Part shown: piece after piece, positions 1 through 8,069 of the stretch
How the letters are laid out: each line of letters starts with the position of its first letter
Numbering within the stretch: position 1 is the stretch's first letter
Assembly (NCBI GenBank): GCA_012960055.1
Contig: DUCA01000148.1
Location: 4,004-18,177 of the forward strand
Reading direction: 5' to 3'
DNA: 14,174 nt
Source: Cycloclasticus sp.
Lineage (GTDB): Bacteria > Pseudomonadota > Gammaproteobacteria > Methylococcales > Cycloclasticaceae
The notes under the pieces: generated by a model
Told to the model about the DNA's origin: nothing
The model's database searches: none
The model's input: only the letters and a program-made list of their open reading frames with translations
Position numbers and translations under genes: made by a program

Positions 1-34
1 ACCGGATGCGAACCAGCAAAAGGCGGCCTCATGA
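1..34 (+). CDS. rsxB: C-terminal end of RsxB/RnfB (partial, starts before the window)
   Basis: The frame beginning at base 2 reads PDANQQKAAS and stops at TGA 32-34, overlapping the ATG of rsxC by ATGA. The assignment as the ferredoxin-like RsxB subunit rests on position: rsxB precedes rsxC in rsx/rnf operons and often ends in a variable Ala/Pro/Gln-rich tail. Only ten residues are visible, so the sequence alone does not prove identity. Confidence 0.6.
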   Translation, partial: PDANQQKAAS

Positions 35-1560
35 AGTTATGGCGTTTCAATGGCGGCTTACCGTCTTTAGCAGAACACAAAAACGAATCGGTTAATTTAC
101 CGATTGAGTGCTCGAACGTCCCCAGTAAACTGGTTTACCCCTTACGTCAGCACATAGGCAATGCCGCAACACCCCTCGTTACTGTTGGTGATAAGGTGTT
201 GCGCGGTCAAAAAATTGCGGATGCACAAGGTCTTATCAGCGCACCTATTCATGCCGGTAGTTCGGGTGTTGTGACAAGCCTTGAGGATCACCTGATTCCG
301 CACCCATCAGGGTTTTCTGCCCCATCGATTACAATTGAAACCGATGGCCTGGATACTGAAATAACACACACACCTTGCGATGACTTTAGGCGATTATCCG
401 TCGCCAAACTGGTCGCCCTTATTCGCGAAGCAGGCATTGTAGGCCTTGGCGGCGCGGCTTTCCCTACCGCCATTAAGCTGGACAACCAAAGCAAAGCCCG
501 TCATATTGAAACCCTGATTTTAAATGGCGCGGAATGTGAACCGTATATTTCTTGTGATGACCGTTTGCTCAAAGAACGTGCTGAACGCGTATTGCAAGGC
601 GTTGAAATACTGCTGCACATGCTAGGCGCAAAACAGGCGATTATTGCCATTGAAGATAACGTGCCGGACACGTTTAAATCCATTCAATCTGCGCTAGCCA
701 ACAATGCCAACCGCGCTATTACAGCGGTTCAAATCCCCACGATTTATCCCACCGGCGGTGAAAAGCAGCTCATCAAAACGCTGACGGGCAAAGAAGTACC
801 CAGCGGCAATATTCCTGCTGATATTGGCATTGTATCAATCAACGTGGGCACAGTTCATGCGATTCAACAGGCGGTTATTGATGGCAAACCGCTCACTTCA
901 AGGATTATTACTGTCACTGGCGAAGGCGTTAACACGCCGCACAACCTTGAGGTGCGCATTGGCACGCCCATCAGCACGCTCATTGAAGTGTGCAGCGGCT
1001 ACACCCATGCCGCTGAACGCTTAATTATGGGCGGCCCAATGATGGGCTTTGCACTGTTAAACGATGAAATCCCCGTTGTTAAGGCGACCAATTGCATTTT
1101 AGTGGCCAGTAAACACGAAGCAGTCACCGAAAAACTGGCCATGCCTTGCATTCGCTGTGGCTTATGCGCCAGCGCCTGCCCAGCTAATTTGCTGCCACAA
1201 CAACTGTATTGGTTCAGCCGTTCGGAACAATTTGAAAAGGCCGAAAACCTTAATCTATTTGACTGCATCGAGTGTGGTTGTTGCGATGTGGTATGCCCTA
1301 GCCATATTCCTTTGGTGCAACACTTTCGCTACGCTAAAAGCGCCTTAAAAGTACAAAATCACGAAAAACATTTATCCGACATTGCTCGTGAGCGATTTGA
1401 AGCACGCGAAGCGAGAATTGCTAAGGATAAGGCTGAACGAGCCGAACGATCACGAAAAAAGAAAGCCGCTTTAAAAGGCAAACCGGCTAAAGAAGAAATA
1501 GACGCCGCCATCAGCCGTTCGAAAGCGAAAAAACAAACCAACACCGAGAGTAAGAGCTAA
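31..1560 (+). CDS. rsxC: Electron transport complex subunit RsxC/RnfC
   Basis: This is the peripheral, cytoplasmic-face subunit of the Rsx/Rnf complex, which takes electrons from NADH (or passes them to ferredoxin) through FMN and two [4Fe-4S] clusters. The protein is 509 aa. A glycine-rich nucleotide/FMN-binding loop GLGGAAFPT lies at residues 138-146. Two ferredoxin-type motifs follow: Cys373, 376, 379, 383 (CIRCGLCASACP) and Cys412, 415, 418, 422 (CIECGCCDVVCP). Residues from about 445 form a Lys/Ala/Glu-rich charged tail, shorter than the long repetitive tail of some enterobacterial RsxC proteins. The ATG overlaps the rsxB stop (ATGA), indicating translational coupling, and rsxD starts 3 nt after the stop. 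Identity is near certain. Confidence 0.97.
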   Translation: MKLWRFNGGLPSLAEHKNESVNLPIECSNVPSKLVYPLRQHIGNAATPLVTVGDKVLRGQKIADAQGLISAPIHAGSSGVVTSLEDHLIPHPSGFSAPSITIETDGLDTEITHTPCDDFRRLSVAKLVALIREAGIVGLGGAAFPTAIKLDNQSKARHIETLILNGAECEPYISCDDRLLKERAERVLQGVEILLHMLGAKQAIIAIEDNVPDTFKSIQSALANNANRAITAVQIPTIYPTGGEKQLIKTLTGKEVPSGNIPADIGIVSINVGTVHAIQQAVIDGKPLTSRIITVTGEGVNTPHNLEVRIGTPISTLIEVCSGYTHAAERLIMGGPMMGFALLNDEIPVVKATNCILVASKHEAVTEKLAMPCIRCGLCASACPANLLPQQLYWFSRSEQFEKAENLNLFDCIECGCCDVVCPSHIPLVQHFRYAKSALKVQNHEKHLSDIARERFEAREARIAKDKAERAERSRKKKAALKGKPAKEEIDAAISRSKAKKQTNTESKS

Positions 1561-1563
1561 ACC

Positions 1564-2589
1564 GTGCATTTTTTAACCTCAAACGCGCCCTTTATCGCAC
1601 CGCAAAATAGTATCCAAAAGATGATGTTATGGGTGCTTATCGCACTAGCACCCGGCATCATCACCATGATTTGGCAGTTTGGCTACGGCGTGTTGTTCAA
1701 CATCATTATCTGCGTGTCCACTGCGGTTGCCGCTGAAGCCTTAATGCTCTATCTTCGCGGTCGCCACATCGCGCCGTTTTTAAGCGACTTAAGCGCCGTG
1801 GTGACAGCGTTATTACTGGCATTGGCCCTACCTACGCTGGCCCCTTGGTGGATTCCCTTTATTGGCGCGTTTATCGCCATCGTTATCGCCAAACATTTAT
1901 ACGGTGGCTTGGGCTACAACCCGTTCAACCCGGCGATGGTCGCGTTTGCCGTGCTGATGGTATCGTTCCCCAAAAGCATGACCGTTTGGATGTTGCCAAA
2001 TGATTTATTACCGTCTGGCACAAGTTTTACCGACATCTTTTCCATTATTATCGGTTCAACATCCAATAATGAACTTGCTGACGCAATGACCGCAGCGACG
2101 CCACTGGATGACATGAAAACCCGACTGAGCCTAAATCAAACAACGGACGAAATCCAATCCGCATCGATATTCGGTTCACTCGCCGGACAAGGCTGGCAAT
2201 GGGTTTCAATCGCTTACCTACTTGGCGGTGTTGTTTTGCTGTTCAAAAAAATCATCAGCTGGCACATTCCTGCTGGACTATTGTCTGGCCTATTCGTCAT
2301 CAGCGCCCTGTTCTATCTATTTGAACCCGGAGTGACACCCTCACCCACCTTCCACCTGTTGGGCGGCGGCGCAATGCTCGGTGCCTTCTTTATTGCAACC
2401 GACCCCGTTACCGCGGCAACCACACTGAAAGGGCGTTTTATTTACGGCGCGTTGATTGGCGTTCTTACGTATATTATTCGCACTTGGGGCGGCTACCCAG
2501 AAGGCATTGCATTCGCTGTAATTCTTATCAATATGGCCGTACCATTGATTGACCACTACACACAACCACGCGTTTACGGGCATAAATAA
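1564..2589 (+). CDS. rsxD: Electron transport complex subunit RsxD/RnfD
   Basis: This is an integral membrane subunit of the Rsx/Rnf complex that carries covalently bound FMN. The 341-aa protein is strongly hydrophobic with many membrane segments and contains the family stretches LYGGLGYNPFNPAM and LGAFFIATDPVTA. In characterised RnfD the flavin is attached through phosphoester to a threonine in an (S/T)xAT-P-L-D context; here that is Thr179 in TAATPLD. Translation starts with GTG at 1564, three bases after the rsxC stop. The start fits because the N-terminus (HFLTSNAPFIAPQNSIQKMM) aligns with the usual short cytoplasmic lead of RnfD. Part of the rsx operon; length is typical. Confidence 0.97.
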   Translation: MHFLTSNAPFIAPQNSIQKMMLWVLIALAPGIITMIWQFGYGVLFNIIICVSTAVAAEALMLYLRGRHIAPFLSDLSAVVTALLLALALPTLAPWWIPFIGAFIAIVIAKHLYGGLGYNPFNPAMVAFAVLMVSFPKSMTVWMLPNDLLPSGTSFTDIFSIIIGSTSNNELADAMTAATPLDDMKTRLSLNQTTDEIQSASIFGSLAGQGWQWVSIAYLLGGVVLLFKKIISWHIPAGLLSGLFVISALFYLFEPGVTPSPTFHLLGGGAMLGAFFIATDPVTAATTLKGRFIYGALIGVLTYIIRTWGGYPEGIAFAVILINMAVPLIDHYTQPRVYGHK

Positions 2590-2590
2590 C

Positions 2591-3217
2591 ATGGTTGATA
2601 ACAAAGCATTTATGATTAAATCGGGTTGGATGCTCGGACTATTTTCCCTTATTGGCATCGGTTTGGTGTCATTAACACACTCCTTCACCCATCAGCAAAT
2701 TGCCGAAAATGAACGCTTATTTGTTTTAAAAAACTTACACGAGCTAGTGCCAAACGCCCTGCACGATAACGATTTATTGGCAGATACCCTGCACGTATCT
2801 GACGCCAAGGCCTTCGGCAAACAGCAAGACGTCACCCTTTACCGTGCCACCAAAAACGGCCAACTGGTCGCCTTAATCGCAGCGCCCACCGCCCCCGACG
2901 GTTACAACGGTTCGATTAAGTTATTGGTGGCGATTAAAGAAAATGGCGAGCTTATTGGTGTTCGAGCCGTCGCACACCACGAAACTCCTGGCTTAGGTGA
3001 CGCAATAGACACCAATAAGAGTGGCTGGGTGTATGCATTTAACGGCCGTTCCTTGAGCGACCCCGACGTTAAACACTGGCGAGTAAAACGCGATGGCGGT
3101 GACTTCGACCAATTTACCGGCGCGACGATAACCCCCCGCGCGGTAGTTAAAATGGTGCTAAAAACCTTACAATATTATCAAGCCAACCAAGATAAACTAG
3201 CGAAAACCCATGGATAG
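2591..3217 (+). CDS. rsxG: Electron transport complex subunit RsxG/RnfG
   Basis: This is a single-span subunit of the Rsx complex with a periplasmic FMN-binding domain. From ATG 2591 it is 208 aa, matching the roughly 206 aa usual for the family. A longer in-frame start at 2549 lies inside rsxD and would add residues with no family counterpart; ATG 2612 is an alternative. An N-terminal membrane anchor spans about residues 12-32 (WMLGLFSLIGIGLVSL). The C-terminal half carries HHETPGLGD and the flavinylation motif TGAT with Thr179 (DFDQFTGATITPRAVV), where FMN is covalently attached in studied RnfG proteins. It begins 1 nt after rsxD and overlaps rsxE by 8 nt. Confidence 0.95.
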   Translation: MVDNKAFMIKSGWMLGLFSLIGIGLVSLTHSFTHQQIAENERLFVLKNLHELVPNALHDNDLLADTLHVSDAKAFGKQQDVTLYRATKNGQLVALIAAPTAPDGYNGSIKLLVAIKENGELIGVRAVAHHETPGLGDAIDTNKSGWVYAFNGRSLSDPDVKHWRVKRDGGDFDQFTGATITPRAVVKMVLKTLQYYQANQDKLAKTHG

Positions 3218-3893
3218 CTATAAACAGATCTTAAAAAACGGCCTTTGGGATAACAACCAAGCCTTCGTTGCACTGCTCGGGCTTTGCCCACTTTTGGCCG
3301 TGAGCAATACCGTTATTAATGGTTTAGGCTTGGGCATTGCCACCACCTTAACGCTTATTTTATCCAATGCGGTGGTGTCTTTAGTGCGCCATCAAGTAGG
3401 CAGCGAAATACGTTTACCTGTGTTTGTGTTGATAATTGCATCGATTGTGACGGCAATTGAATTGATTATGAACGCCTTCTTTTACGAATTGTATTTAATA
3501 CTCGGTATTTTTATTCCGCTTATCGTCACTAACTGCTCCATTATTGGCCGCGCAGAAGCGTTTGCATCAAAAAACCCCATGCTCGCATCGTGCATCGATG
3601 GTTTGGCAATGGGGCTTGGTTTTACCTGCGCCTTGGTTATTTTAGGCGCAGCGCGTGAGGTTTTGGGCTCTGGCACCTTGTTCGCCAACGCTCACTTAAT
3701 GTTTGGTGAAGCAGCAAGGGACATGACGATATACGTCATTAACGACTACGAAGGCTTTTTACTGGCTATTTTGCCGCCCGGCGCATTCATTGGCTTGGGC
3801 TTACTCATCGCTCTTAAAAACGTTATCGACAAGCGATTGGCAAAACCTAGCCAGCAGGCTGTCACGGTTACATTAGAGCCTAAAAAGGCTTAG
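3210..3893 (+). CDS. rsxE: Electron transport complex subunit RsxE/RnfE
   Basis: This is an integral membrane subunit of the Rsx/Rnf complex, paralogous to RsxA, with about six membrane segments over 227 aa. Two conserved cysteines are present: Cys26 in LLGLCPLLAVSN and Cys109 in IVTNCSIIGRAEAFASKN. In the RnfA/RnfE pair such cysteines ligate an iron-sulfur cluster buried in the membrane. The start overlaps the end of rsxG by 8 nt, suggesting coupled translation. In many gammaproteobacteria nth (endonuclease III) follows rsxE; here a TonB-like gene follows instead, 8 nt downstream. Confidence 0.96.
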   Translation: MDSYKQILKNGLWDNNQAFVALLGLCPLLAVSNTVINGLGLGIATTLTLILSNAVVSLVRHQVGSEIRLPVFVLIIASIVTAIELIMNAFFYELYLILGIFIPLIVTNCSIIGRAEAFASKNPMLASCIDGLAMGLGFTCALVILGAAREVLGSGTLFANAHLMFGEAARDMTIYVINDYEGFLLAILPPGAFIGLGLLIALKNVIDKRLAKPSQQAVTVTLEPKKA

Positions 3894-3901
3894 TTTAGGT
3901 T

Positions 3902-4567
3902 TTGAGTAGCACAACAAACCCATGGGGTTCTTTGGCTTACAAGCCAACACCCGTGTTGCTGTTTGTTGTCAGCTCCATCGTTGCACACCTACTGTTTGCC
4001 GCTTTCGTCTATAAAACGGGTGTTTTTTCAGCCGAAGACATTGAGAGCATACCAGCCAAATCCATCAGTATTGCACTGGTAGAGCCTACGCCTATTCAAC
4101 CAATACAACCGGTTGAACCGGTTGAACCGCCCCAACCTAAAACAGTAGAAAAAAAACGCATCGTCACGCAGGCACCATCGGTTAAAAAAATATACAAAAA
4201 ACCTAAGACCATCAAGAAAACACCTAAACCCCAACCGCCAGTGGTTAAAAAGCGAGTAGCCTCATCGCCACTGCCCTCACCGGTAAAGCAGCCGGCGATC
4301 TTTTCATCACCGCAACCGACCTACCAACCCAAACCTAAATACCCCACTATCGCTAGACGCCGGGGTGTCGAAGGCGTGGTTATTTTTGAAATTTCTGTCG
4401 CCAATAATGGCCATGTAAACAACGCGATTATCATACAATCATCCGGCTCTTCAGCACTGGATAGGTCAGCGCTCAAAGCCATCAAAACTTGGCAATTTCC
4501 AACCGGCAAATTCAATTCACTGTCCACCTTCAAGCAGAAAATAGAGTTTCGGCTAAACCCTTACTAG
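3902..4567 (+). CDS. Energy transducer TonB family protein
   Basis: TonB-type proteins pass proton-motive-force energy from the inner membrane to outer-membrane receptors. This 221-aa protein has the full layout: a short cytoplasmic N-terminus, one membrane anchor at about residues 17-37 (VLLFVVSSIVAHLLFAAFV), a Pro/Lys-rich periplasmic spacer at about 55-140 (with tandem QPVEPVEP units and many KK/KP pairs), and a C-terminal TonB domain from about 140 (KPKYPTIARRRGVEGVVIF ... ALKAIKTWQFPTG). The start is TTG at 3902; the nearby ATG at 3919 is out of frame. No strong Shine-Dalgarno sequence is visible, so reading through from rsxE (8 nt gap) may matter. No exbB or exbD is adjacent. Its stop shares the CTAG palindrome with the convergent gene. 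Confidence 0.9.
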   Translation: MSSTTNPWGSLAYKPTPVLLFVVSSIVAHLLFAAFVYKTGVFSAEDIESIPAKSISIALVEPTPIQPIQPVEPVEPPQPKTVEKKRIVTQAPSVKKIYKKPKTIKKTPKPQPPVVKKRVASSPLPSPVKQPAIFSSPQPTYQPKPKYPTIARRRGVEGVVIFEISVANNGHVNNAIIIQSSGSSALDRSALKAIKTWQFPTGKFNSLSTFKQKIEFRLNPY

Positions 4568-5388
4568 CTCCAAACACTCCATACCGGCTCGCACTCTTTG
4601 GGGAAAGCCGACATAGCGCCAATGTCGCTCCATTGGCTAACCTGATGAAAGTCTGATCCGCACGAGCCCAGTAAGCCCTTGGCTACGCATAAACGAGATA
4701 GCGAACGCGTTTCATCATTGCTTTGATGACCAGAAACAACTTCCATGCCGCGCCCACCAGCGTCGATAAAATCATCCAAGAACAGCGCCAACTTAGTCCG
4801 CGTCATTTTATATTTCAGCGGGTGGGCCAATACAGCAATGCCACCCGCACCGCTTATCCACTGAATAATTTGTGGTAAATCCGCCCAACATTGTTTTACA
4901 TCGCCAATTTTTCCGTCGCCTAGGTGTTTTTTGAACGCGGCAGCCATATTTTTAACGGCTCCTATTTCAACCAAGTGCTGCGCAAAATGTGGACGACCAA
5001 CATTCATCTGCTGAGCCAGCTCCTTGACCCGTTCAAAATTAACAACCAGCCCGGCCTTTATTAATCGTTGGCAAATTAACTCGGCCCGTTCTCCACGCGC
5101 TTTTTCTTGCTGCGCGACGCCTTCAAGTATCGACGCACTATCGAGCTGTAGATTTAAGCCGACAATATGAACGCCTATTCCACGCCATTGAGTCGAAAAC
5201 TCGATGCCGGGAATAATCGTTAAGTCATCACCCGCTATATCGACTAAATCGCCATACGCACCGATAGAGTCGTGGTCGGTAATCGACAACACATCCACGC
5301 CATTCCCCTTGGCTCGGGCAATTAACTCGGCGGGGCTTAGCGCGCCGTCCGACACTAAGGTATGTGAATGTAAATCTATCTTCGTCAT
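4564..5388 (-). CDS. rnm: PHP-domain phosphoesterase, RNase AM / YciV (TrpH) type
   Basis: The family hydrolyses 3',5'-nucleotide bisphosphates, and the E. coli member (YciV, RNase AM) trims RNA 5' ends. The 274-aa protein shows the metal-binding PHP motifs in order: DLHSHTLVSDG (His7, His9, Asp14), SITDHDS (Asp38, His39), GIEFST (Glu63), His74, AHPLKY (His189) and GSDFHQ (Asp246, His248). All trinuclear-site ligands expected of an active enzyme appear present. Length is that of the family. It is transcribed against the rsx-tonB operon, its TAG stop overlapping the TonB stop, and is divergent from slyD, with which it shares a 73-nt upstream region. The symbol rnm is by family resemblance only. 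Confidence 0.9.
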   Translation of the reverse strand: MTKIDLHSHTLVSDGALSPAELIARAKGNGVDVLSITDHDSIGAYGDLVDIAGDDLTIIPGIEFSTQWRGIGVHIVGLNLQLDSASILEGVAQQEKARGERAELICQRLIKAGLVVNFERVKELAQQMNVGRPHFAQHLVEIGAVKNMAAAFKKHLGDGKIGDVKQCWADLPQIIQWISGAGGIAVLAHPLKYKMTRTKLALFLDDFIDAGGRGMEVVSGHQSNDETRSLSRLCVAKGLLGSCGSDFHQVSQWSDIGAMSAFPKECEPVWSVWS

Positions 5389-5413
5389 AACGATTAGTTT
5401 ACACCTTGGTGGC

Positions 5414-5430
5414 GACTAGAATGTTAAAAT
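5414..5430 (+). promoter_or_regulatory. Possible extended -10 promoter for slyD
   Basis: In the divergent gap between the PHP gene and slyD, TGTTAAAAT at 5422-5430 fits the extended -10 form TGnTAtAAT (TAAAAT differs from TATAAT at one base). No good -35 hexamer sits 17 bp upstream, which an extended -10 can tolerate. It lies 31 nt before the slyD ATG, a reasonable leader length. Sequence match only. Confidence 0.35.
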
Positions 5431-5461
5431 TCCCCTTTACTCACTTACCTTGTAGCCAATT

Positions 5462-5944
5462 ATGAAGATTACTAAAGACGCTGTTGTACGCTTTCACTAC
5501 ACCTTAAAAAATGATGAAGATCAAATCATTGAACGTTCCGACGGCAAAGAAGCGACGGCTTATCTACAAGGGCATGGCGGTATGATTCGCGGCGTACAAC
5601 TGGCATTAGAAGGTAAACAGGCGGGCGATAAATTCACCGTCACCGTCCACCCAAAAGATGGCTATGGCGAACGCGTTGATGACTCTATACAAAACGTGCC
5701 GGTCAAGCATTTGCTTGGCGCTAAAAAATGGCGCCCCGGGATGATTGCCACCGTGTATACCGAAAAAGGCCAACGTCAAGTAAGCATCGTTAAAATGGGA
5801 AAATTTATGGCCAAAGTAGACACCAATCACCCACTGGCAGGGCAAACTCTGCATTTCGACATCGATATTGTTGATGTTCGCGAAGCCACGCAAGAAGAAA
5901 TCTCTCATGGCCACGCGCATGGAGCAGGCGGGCATCACCACTAA
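5462..5944 (+). CDS. slyD: FKBP-type peptidyl-prolyl isomerase, SlyD-like
   Basis: SlyD is a cytoplasmic proline isomerase and chaperone that can bind nickel and feed hydrogenase/urease maturation. The 160-aa sequence has the split FKBP fold (residues 1 to about 70 and about 120-147) with an inserted chaperone flap between (about 71-128). The starting block ITKDAVVRFHYTLKND, LEGKQAGDKFTVTVHP and GYGE are family hallmarks. The tail is short but His-rich (SHGHAHGAGGHHH, residues 148-160), supporting SlyD over FkpB, though much shorter than the enterobacterial Cys/His tail. A GST-family gene begins 12 nt after the stop, implying one transcript. Confidence 0.93.
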   Translation: MKITKDAVVRFHYTLKNDEDQIIERSDGKEATAYLQGHGGMIRGVQLALEGKQAGDKFTVTVHPKDGYGERVDDSIQNVPVKHLLGAKKWRPGMIATVYTEKGQRQVSIVKMGKFMAKVDTNHPLAGQTLHFDIDIVDVREATQEEISHGHAHGAGGHHH

Positions 5945-5956
5945 GCCTTTTCACTG

Positions 5957-6598
5957 ATGCCTGATTTAGCCATTTTATATTCGTTTCGCCGTTGCCCGTA
6001 TGCCATGCGGGCACGCTTAGCAATTAAAGACAGTGCTGTGCGTGTTGAACTACGAGAAGTTGTTCTACGCAACAAACCACAAGCCATGTTGGATATTTCA
6101 CCCAAAGCGACCGTGCCCGTACTTCAACTCGCTAACGGCGAGGTGATTGATGAAAGTTGGGATATTGTGCATTGGGCAACATCCCAACAAGACCCTAACA
6201 ATATTCGCGGTGACGCTCATCAGGTCGAGCAAGCCAATCGTTTAATTCAACAAAATGATAATGACTTCAAACAACACTTGGATCATTACAAATACGCCGA
6301 TCGCTTTCCCGAATTTCCTGCTGAACATTACCGCAACCAAGCAGAGGCTTTTCTTACCCTACTGGATACAAAATTAGCACAACACCAATACTTGCTTGGC
6401 GAGAACCCATCGTTGGCTGATATTGGCATTTTTCCATTCATACGTCAGTTTGCCCACATTGATATTGATTGGTTTCGCCAAACGCCTTATAAAAATTTAC
6501 AACGCTGGTTTGAGCATTATATTTCATCTGAGTTGTTCGCCAGCATCATGAATAAGCACCCTCAATGGCAAGAAGGACAAGCGTCGCGCATATTTTAA
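5957..6598 (+). CDS. Glutathione S-transferase family protein
   Basis: The 213-aa protein has the two-part GST layout. An N-terminal thioredoxin fold (about residues 4-75) carries SFRRCPYAMRARLAI, with Cys13 in a CPYxMR motif that suggests an omega/Grx2-like cysteine-type active site, then the cis-proline TVPVL and the glutathione gamma-glutamyl site DESWDI. A helical C-terminal half (about 90-213) contains GENPSLADIGIFPFIRQFAH. Enzymes of this kind may act as thiol transferases rather than classic conjugating enzymes; the substrate is unknown. It follows slyD by 12 nt and is probably cotranscribed. Confidence 0.9.
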   Translation: MPDLAILYSFRRCPYAMRARLAIKDSAVRVELREVVLRNKPQAMLDISPKATVPVLQLANGEVIDESWDIVHWATSQQDPNNIRGDAHQVEQANRLIQQNDNDFKQHLDHYKYADRFPEFPAEHYRNQAEAFLTLLDTKLAQHQYLLGENPSLADIGIFPFIRQFAHIDIDWFRQTPYKNLQRWFEHYISSELFASIMNKHPQWQEGQASRIF

Positions 6599-6678
6599 AT
6601 GCACTATCCTTTACCCTAAGTCTGGCATAAGATTAAAAAATGCCCCCAAACTTTCGGGCAAAGGAACCAATAGTTAGC

Positions 6679-6710
6679 AAATAGGCTCTAACAAAGTGAC
6701 GCCTATTTTT
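6679..6710 (+). terminator. Hairpin with T-tract upstream of the lipoprotein gene (possible terminator or leader structure)
   Basis: AAATAGGC at 6679-6686 is the exact reverse complement of GCCTATTT at 6701-6708, with a 14-nt loop and a run of five T at 6706-6710. It could end the slyD-GST transcript. It lies directly before the Shine-Dalgarno AAGGAG (6713-6718), so if transcription starts upstream it would also be a leader hairpin for the lipoprotein. The stem is AT-rich at its base and the loop is long, so termination strength is uncertain. Confidence 0.4.
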
Positions 6711-6724
6711 ATAAGGAGATCATC

Positions 6725-7189
6725 ATGAAATTACTGCCTATTTTAACCCTGTCCCTTTTTTTAATTGCCTGCGCAGGGCCAAACCCTTATGGCCACTCAA
6801 CAGAAAATTATTCCACCCGCGAAGCCAACCACCCCATGCATGTATCCCATGCCACGGTACTAGATGTGCAGCCCGTAACGATAGATTCAGCGAGTAACAT
6901 AGTCGGTAAAATTACGGGGGGTCTACTCGGTGGCATTGCCGGCAGCAGTGTTGGTGGTGGCAGAGGCAGTGCGGCTGCAGCCGTTGCAGGTGCAGTTGTT
7001 GGCGGCATGATTGGTAAAAAAGCAGACGAACTGTACAACAAGGCCAATGGCGTACAAATTACCTTACAATTTGAAGATGGACTAGTTCGAGCCATCGTTC
7101 AAGAAGTGAACTCAAATGTTTTCTTCAGAAAAGGCGATCAAGTCACCGTTATTGAAAGCCCAACGAGTAAAGCTCGAGTTATTCAATAA
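6725..7189 (+). CDS. Glycine-zipper outer-membrane lipoprotein (SlyB/Pcp-like)
   Basis: The 154-aa protein begins with a lipoprotein signal peptide, MKLLPILTLSLFLIAC, whose lipobox LIAC predicts lipidation at Cys16. Residue +2 is Ala, so sorting to the outer membrane is expected. Residues about 61-99 form a glycine zipper of two segments (GGLLGGIAGSSVGGG and AVAGAVVGGMIG) as in the 17-kDa antigen/SlyB family. A small beta-rich C-terminal domain follows (VQITLQFEDGLVRAIVQE ... GDQVTVIE). SlyB-type lipoproteins help keep outer-membrane integrity under stress. A strong AAGGAG precedes the ATG by 6 nt. It ends 7 nt before the convergent slipin gene. Confidence 0.9.
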   Translation: MKLLPILTLSLFLIACAGPNPYGHSTENYSTREANHPMHVSHATVLDVQPVTIDSASNIVGKITGGLLGGIAGSSVGGGRGSAAAAVAGAVVGGMIGKKADELYNKANGVQITLQFEDGLVRAIVQEVNSNVFFRKGDQVTVIESPTSKARVIQ

Positions 7190-7196
7190 TCAGCCG

Positions 7197-8048
7197 TTAT
7201 TTTCCGCCTAACATCCCCCTAATAGCTGCCGGCAAATCTGCCGGTAGCAAGATGGTTTTGGCGTTATCGGATGTTGACATATCACGTATCGCGTCCACGT
7301 ATTTCTCACCAAGAATATACATCACCGGTAATTCTTTATTCTGAATTGCTTCTGCTACTTTGGTAATGGCCGTTTTACTGGCTTCTGCCAACACTACTTG
7401 TGCCTCACCGTCTCTTTTAGAGGCTTCTAAGCGACCTTCGGCTTCCAAAATAGCGGCTGATTTTTCACCATCTGCTCGGGTTACCCTAGCTCGTCGTTGT
7501 CTTTCAGCCGCCGCTTGTTCTTCCATCGCATTTTGCATGGTGCCAGATGGTGTAATATCCTGAATTTCTACCGTTTTTAAGGTAATTCCCCAGTCTGCAA
7601 TATCATCGGAAATAGCCTCTTTTAGGCGTGTCTTTATAAGATCCCGAGATGATAAAGCATCATCTAATTTCATTTCGCCGATAATCGACCTTAGTGACGT
7701 TTGCACCAATGTTTTAATGGCTATTTCATAATCTTCAACGCCATACACTGCTTTTTCTGGCTCAACAATATTAATGTAAGCCACCGCATTCGCAATAATC
7801 ACCACATTGTCTTGGGTAATCACTTCTTGAGACGGAATATCCATCACGATATCTTTGGTTGTAACGCGATAAGCCACTTGATCTATATACGGCACAACAA
7901 GGTTTAAACCCGGACCTAATGTTTTGTGGAACTTACCAAGCCGCTGAATAACTTGCTTTGAGCCTTGCGACACCAGCTTTACCCCCATTGAAATGGTTAA
8001 AAATACTAGCCCCAGAAAAACAACCGCTACTATTAATGCATCATCCAT
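7197..8048 (-). CDS. SPFH/band 7 protein, slipin (stomatin/QmcA-like)
   Basis: Slipins are membrane-anchored scaffold proteins of detergent-resistant microdomains. The 283-aa protein has one N-terminal membrane segment (about residues 4-22), an SPFH domain (about 23-190, with VIQRLGKFHKTLGPGLNLVVPYID and MDIPSQEVITQDNV), then an Ala/Glu-rich coiled coil (about 185-230, EEQAAAERQRRARVTRADGE) and a C-terminal segment ending in LLPADLPAAIRGMLGGK. The gene is 21 nt downstream of nfeD on the same strand, the classic nfeD-slipin pair, in which NfeD is thought to bind or process the slipin. QmcA is the closest E. coli relative by eye. Confidence 0.93.
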   Translation of the reverse strand: MDDALIVAVVFLGLVFLTISMGVKLVSQGSKQVIQRLGKFHKTLGPGLNLVVPYIDQVAYRVTTKDIVMDIPSQEVITQDNVVIIANAVAYINIVEPEKAVYGVEDYEIAIKTLVQTSLRSIIGEMKLDDALSSRDLIKTRLKEAISDDIADWGITLKTVEIQDITPSGTMQNAMEEQAAAERQRRARVTRADGEKSAAILEAEGRLEASKRDGEAQVVLAEASKTAITKVAEAIQNKELPVMYILGEKYVDAIRDMSTSDNAKTILLPADLPAAIRGMLGGK

Positions 8049-8069
8049 ACCTTGCTCCTGTTTAGTTCT

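Noticed and set aside
2549..2590. Longer rsxG start at 2549 giving 222 aa
   Set aside because: It lies inside rsxD, and the extra residues have no counterpart in RsxG; ATG 2591 gives the usual length.
4096..4140. Short direct repeats (CCGGTTGAA) as a repeat element
   Set aside because: They encode the Pro/Val/Glu spacer of TonB, where such repetition is normal.
6641..6660. TGCCC...GGGCA hairpin as a terminator after the GST gene
   Set aside because: Only five base pairs and no T-tract after it.
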